From Methanocorpusculum sp. (GTDB lineage Archaea > Halobacteriota > Methanomicrobia > Methanomicrobiales > Methanocorpusculaceae): DNA of 8,436 bases. The stretch is taken from positions 1-8,436 of the forward strand of contig DALTWR010000028.1 of assembly GCA_029986975.1 (NCBI GenBank), given 5' to 3'. Shown here in pieces: positions 6,212 through 8,436 of the stretch (within the stretch, counting starts at the first letter, position 1; each line of letters starts with the position of its first letter). The notes beneath the pieces were generated by a model. The model worked only from the letters and a program-made list of their open reading frames with translations, did not search any database and had not been told where the DNA came from. The position numbers and the translations under genes are program-made.

Positions 6212-7789
6212 ATGTCATCTGTTCATCTGACGCCGAAACAGGTTATTATCGCAGTAACTGTTGCGATTGCCTGTTTCCTTCCCCCGTTCATCGGTTCGGC
6301 AACAGGTCTGATTGCTGCAGATATCATCGGATTTTTCGGATATGCTGCAGCGTTTGGTTCCGGTTTGTTCCCGTGGGTGTTTACGGTTTATACGCTTGCA
6401 TCTACCATTTTCCTGATTCCGGCTGCCCGTCTTGCAGATAAGGTTAATAAAAAACTCTTCTTTACGATTGGTGTATTATTAATGGGCGTTGCCTCTGTTG
6501 GAATCGGTTTTTCGCCTTCGATGGAAGTCCTGCTTGTGATGCGCGGCATTCAGGGTCTTGGAAATGCACTGATGTTTGGTGTTGCTATAGCTCTTCTTGC
6601 CGATGCAGTGTCTCCTGAAAAGCGCGGGACAGCTATTGGTATTGCAATGACCGGCGTTTTCTTAGGTCAGCTTGCAGCCCCGCTTACCGCAGGAGCCCTT
6701 ACCAATCTTATCGGCTGGTCTGCTGCATTTACGGTTCTCGGACCTGTTGCATTAATTGCAGCGGTCATGGCTATAATATTTATTCCAAAAGATAAACCGA
6801 CTGACACCGGTAAATTTGACTGGATAGGATCTCTTATCTTCATCGCAGGAATGGCGCTTGCAGTCTATGGATTCTCAAAACTTCCGGACATGGCTGCAGT
6901 TGTGTCGCTTGTCGCAGGTATTGTTCTCTTAATTCTTTTCTTCCTCTACGAAAAGCGCAATGCAAATCCGCTTATCCCGGTGAATCTGATTCTGCACAAC
7001 AGATCATTCTCCTTTAACAGCGGTGCGAATCTGCTTTACTATGTAGCAATCTATTCAATGGACTCTCTGATTTCAACCTACATGGCTGAACTCTGGGGCA
7101 TTGACGATCCGTTCCTTCGTGCACTGATTATTACGACAGAGGGTCTGATTCTGGCACTCTTTACGATTGTCGCGGGAAGATTCTTCGACCATATGCTTCC
7201 GAAGTTTATCTTGGGACTCGGCGGTATTTTAACGGCTGTCGGTATTGTGGGAGCTGTTGTTATGGGTTCTGCTCAGGCAGATGCACTGTGGCTTTGCGGA
7301 GCTGTTATCTTTGCCAGCGTTGCAGCATTTGGTATCGGTTCAATTATTCTCGGCATCATTGACCGTGTGATTAAGCATGCACCGCCAAAGTTTTCCACCT
7401 GTCTTGGTCTTCTGATTATTATCGCAGGTATGGGTGTGTTTCTTACATCCGGAGAAGCAATGAATCTCTGGCTTCTGATTATCGTTGAAGCTCTCTTCGG
7501 TATTGGTATTGCAATCTTTGTAACACCAAACTCGACAGCAATTATGAATTCAGTAACAGAACGGGAGTTCAGTCTTGCATCCGGTACACTATCTACAGTG
7601 AGAATGCTTGGTATGGCTCTTTCATTCGGTATTGTAGCAATCTTAGAGACGCTCTTTATCACCGGTGCTGCAGAGCTTTATGCGTCTGAGTTTCTGATAA
7701 TGCTCCATGGAACAATTATTGCATCTATTGGTGTGCTTGTGGTTGCTCTTCTTCTTTCGTGGTTCGGCGGAGCCGCGAAGAAGGCATAA
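6212..7789 (+). CDS. MFS transporter, DHA2 (EmrB/QacA)-like, with extra C-terminal helix pair
   Basis: This 525-residue polytopic membrane protein of the major facilitator superfamily is likely a proton-driven exporter of drugs or small molecules; the substrate is unknown. Helix 1 covers about residues 11-33. A motif-A form, ARLADKVNKK (72-81), sits between helices 2 and 3. MRGIQGLGNAL (110-120) and the PEKRGTAIG region (135-143) are typical. A weak motif C, GQLAAPLTAGAL (152-163), is in helix 5. The DHA2 C-terminal block GIGIAIFVTPNSTAIMNSV (430-448) with ASGTLSTVRMLG (456-467) supports the subfamily. By eye I count about 16 hydrophobic segments instead of 14. Two motif-A-like loops occur in the C-half (321-333 and 381-394), both followed by a PKF element. 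I chose the ATG at 6212 because of the TATA-box spacing. The gene is divergent from the operon and stands alone. Confidence 0.88.
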   Translation: MSSVHLTPKQVIIAVTVAIACFLPPFIGSATGLIAADIIGFFGYAAAFGSGLFPWVFTVYTLASTIFLIPAARLADKVNKKLFFTIGVLLMGVASVGIGFSPSMEVLLVMRGIQGLGNALMFGVAIALLADAVSPEKRGTAIGIAMTGVFLGQLAAPLTAGALTNLIGWSAAFTVLGPVALIAAVMAIIFIPKDKPTDTGKFDWIGSLIFIAGMALAVYGFSKLPDMAAVVSLVAGIVLLILFFLYEKRNANPLIPVNLILHNRSFSFNSGANLLYYVAIYSMDSLISTYMAELWGIDDPFLRALIITTEGLILALFTIVAGRFFDHMLPKFILGLGGILTAVGIVGAVVMGSAQADALWLCGAVIFASVAAFGIGSIILGIIDRVIKHAPPKFSTCLGLLIIIAGMGVFLTSGEAMNLWLLIIVEALFGIGIAIFVTPNSTAIMNSVTEREFSLASGTLSTVRMLGMALSFGIVAILETLFITGAAELYASEFLIMLHGTIIASIGVLVVALLLSWFGGAAKKA

Positions 7790-7797
7790 TATTTTTT
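7790..7797 (+). terminator. Oligo-T terminator after the MFS gene
   Basis: A run of six T (7792-7797) follows the stop codon directly, with another run of five T at 7816-7820. Archaeal termination usually relies on such T tracts and not on hairpins. The gap to the convergent DUF2298 remnant is only 29 nt, so termination would have to occur here. Confidence 0.45.
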
Positions 7798-7818
7798 AAA
7801 ACAGCTCACTCTCAATTT

Positions 7819-8125
7819 TTATGCACTCTTATAGATTGCACACTCTCCTTCTGCAAAGACCTGTTCTAATCCGACTGGGGGGAAGAGACACACGGTATTT
7901 CTCCTGTTCTACTTCTCCGACGAAGAGATATGTTACTCCGTACTTTTCCATCAGATGCAAAGTAAATCCGGGGTTTTCATACATCATCTGTATGTCAGAA
8001 CAAATTGTATCAACAGATGCAAGACCGGATCTCCATCCGGCTTCGTGCCCTGCCCACCCAAGCAGTGTAATGAGTCCGGTCATTGAAGAAATCCGGGATG
8101 AGCAGGTGTATGACGTGCCTGCAGT
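7819..8125 (-). pseudogene. C-terminal remnant of a DUF2298 (YYY-type) membrane protein, frameshifted
   Basis: The minus strand encodes the end of a large archaeal multi-membrane protein of the DUF2298 type, perhaps a GT-C-like glycosyltransferase (uncertain). The readable product begins just after the UPF0104 stop with AGTSYTCSSRISSMTG, continues with LLGWAGHEAGWR and MYENPGFTLHLMEKYGVTYLFVGEVEQEKYRV, read here in separate blocks, and ends in LEQVFAEGECAIYKSA. The earlier part, normally several hundred residues with many helices, is missing. The last block is read only after a shift of one base in a run of six C (forward G at 7877-7882). Without the shift the frame ends at 7829 in an Arg-rich tail unlike the family. 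The longest intact ATG-started frame here is 7829-8083 (84 codons). Family recognition is from memory; the truncation is seen directly. Confidence 0.7.
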
Positions 8126-8436
8126 TCAGCGGTCATGTATTTCTGTGTCGGAGTCTGTATCTATGCCTCTTTTTCCTTCTTTGAAGAGGCGTTTCATCAA
8201 TGCTAATGACCATTCGCCAAACACGATAAGAGATATGATTCCGCCGAAGATAGTTACGAGGTTTTTGATTAGGTGGTCGATTACGGCTATGAGTGTTGCT
8301 GATGCTGCCGGAATTCCTCCGATTCCAAGAATGACTGCGAGGGCAAGTTCATATGTTCCAATACCTCCCGGCGTTATCGGGACTGCTTTTATGAGGTTTC
8401 CGATAACGACAGCAAGAAGAACTAAAAGGAAGTTTA
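8126..8436 (-). CDS. UPF0104 / lysylphosphatidylglycerol-synthase-TM-like (flippase-like) membrane protein, C-terminal part
   Basis: The final 102 codons of a membrane protein enter from the right edge and end in TGA at 8128-8126; the start lies outside the window. Visible features are a hydrophobic helix (NFLLVLLAVVIGNLI), the family signature VPITPGGIGTYELA (residues 18-31 of the fragment), an IDHLIKNLV segment, another hydrophobic helix (about 60-72) and a charged cytoplasmic tail ending in EIHDR. The TPGGIGxxE motif is characteristic of the UPF0104/LPG_synthase_TM family, which includes archaeal AglD-linked proteins and proteins thought to move or modify lipid-linked groups. The exact role cannot be read from this part. 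The DUF2298 remnant next to it is consistent with a surface glycan or lipid locus. Confidence 0.85.
   Translation of the reverse strand, partial: NFLLVLLAVVIGNLIKAVPITPGGIGTYELALAVILGIGGIPAASATLIAVIDHLIKNLVTIFGGIISLIVFGEWSLALMKRLFKEGKRGIDTDSDTEIHDR

Noticed and set aside
1..8436. Defence system, CRISPR array, transposon, tRNA or rRNA
   Set aside because: I saw no regularly spaced repeats, transposase motifs, terminal inverted repeats or RNA gene signatures on either strand.

Overview
The window reads as a mid-GC euryarchaeal chromosome segment, most likely from a methanogen of the Methanomicrobiales. A Methanocorpusculum-like organism is my best guess, but that is an inference from gene content and not a database match. 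The archaeal signs are an NMD3 homologue, a DUF424 protein, a Trm5/Taw2-type wyosine enzyme, the archaea-specific pantoate kinase plus phosphopantothenate synthetase route to CoA, a clamp-loader (RFC) small-subunit relative, and TATA-box promoters, one of them placed for a leaderless mRNA.

Region 63-5982 (minus strand) is one tightly packed seven-gene operon. In transcription order it is: DUF424 protein, NMD3-like ribosome biogenesis factor, Taw2-like tRNA enzyme, CoaBC, pantoate kinase, 4-phosphopantoate--beta-alanine ligase, and a divergent RFC small subunit. The first junction has a 2-nt gap. The others overlap by 4, 4, 19, 8 and 20 nt, so translational coupling is likely. The middle three genes carry out consecutive steps of archaeal CoA synthesis, from pantoate to 4'-phosphopantetheine. 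The flanking genes belong to ribosome assembly, tRNA modification and DNA replication, so this is an information-processing plus cofactor housekeeping operon.

Region 5983-6211 is the divergent intergenic space. It holds a candidate operon promoter on the minus strand, a strong TATA box on the plus strand 26-27 nt ahead of the preferred MFS start, and short inverted repeats that could be an operator. Region 6212-7789 (plus strand) is a DHA2-like MFS transporter with what appear to be two additional helices in its C-terminal half, apparently from an internal two-helix duplication.

Region 7819-8125 (minus strand) is a decayed C-terminal remnant of a large membrane protein of the DUF2298 (YYY) type. 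It has lost most of its 5' part and carries a one-base frameshift in a homopolymer. Immediately upstream of it, 8126-8436 (minus strand) is the C-terminal end of a UPF0104/flippase-like membrane protein that runs off the right edge. This corner of the window looks like a rearranged surface-lipid or glycan locus.

No RNA genes, CRISPR arrays, insertion sequences or recognisable defence system were seen. The most unusual points are the clamp-loader paralogue with a destroyed Walker B motif, an Asn-to-Thr change at a CoaB active-site position, the expanded MFS transporter, and the DUF2298 gene remnant.
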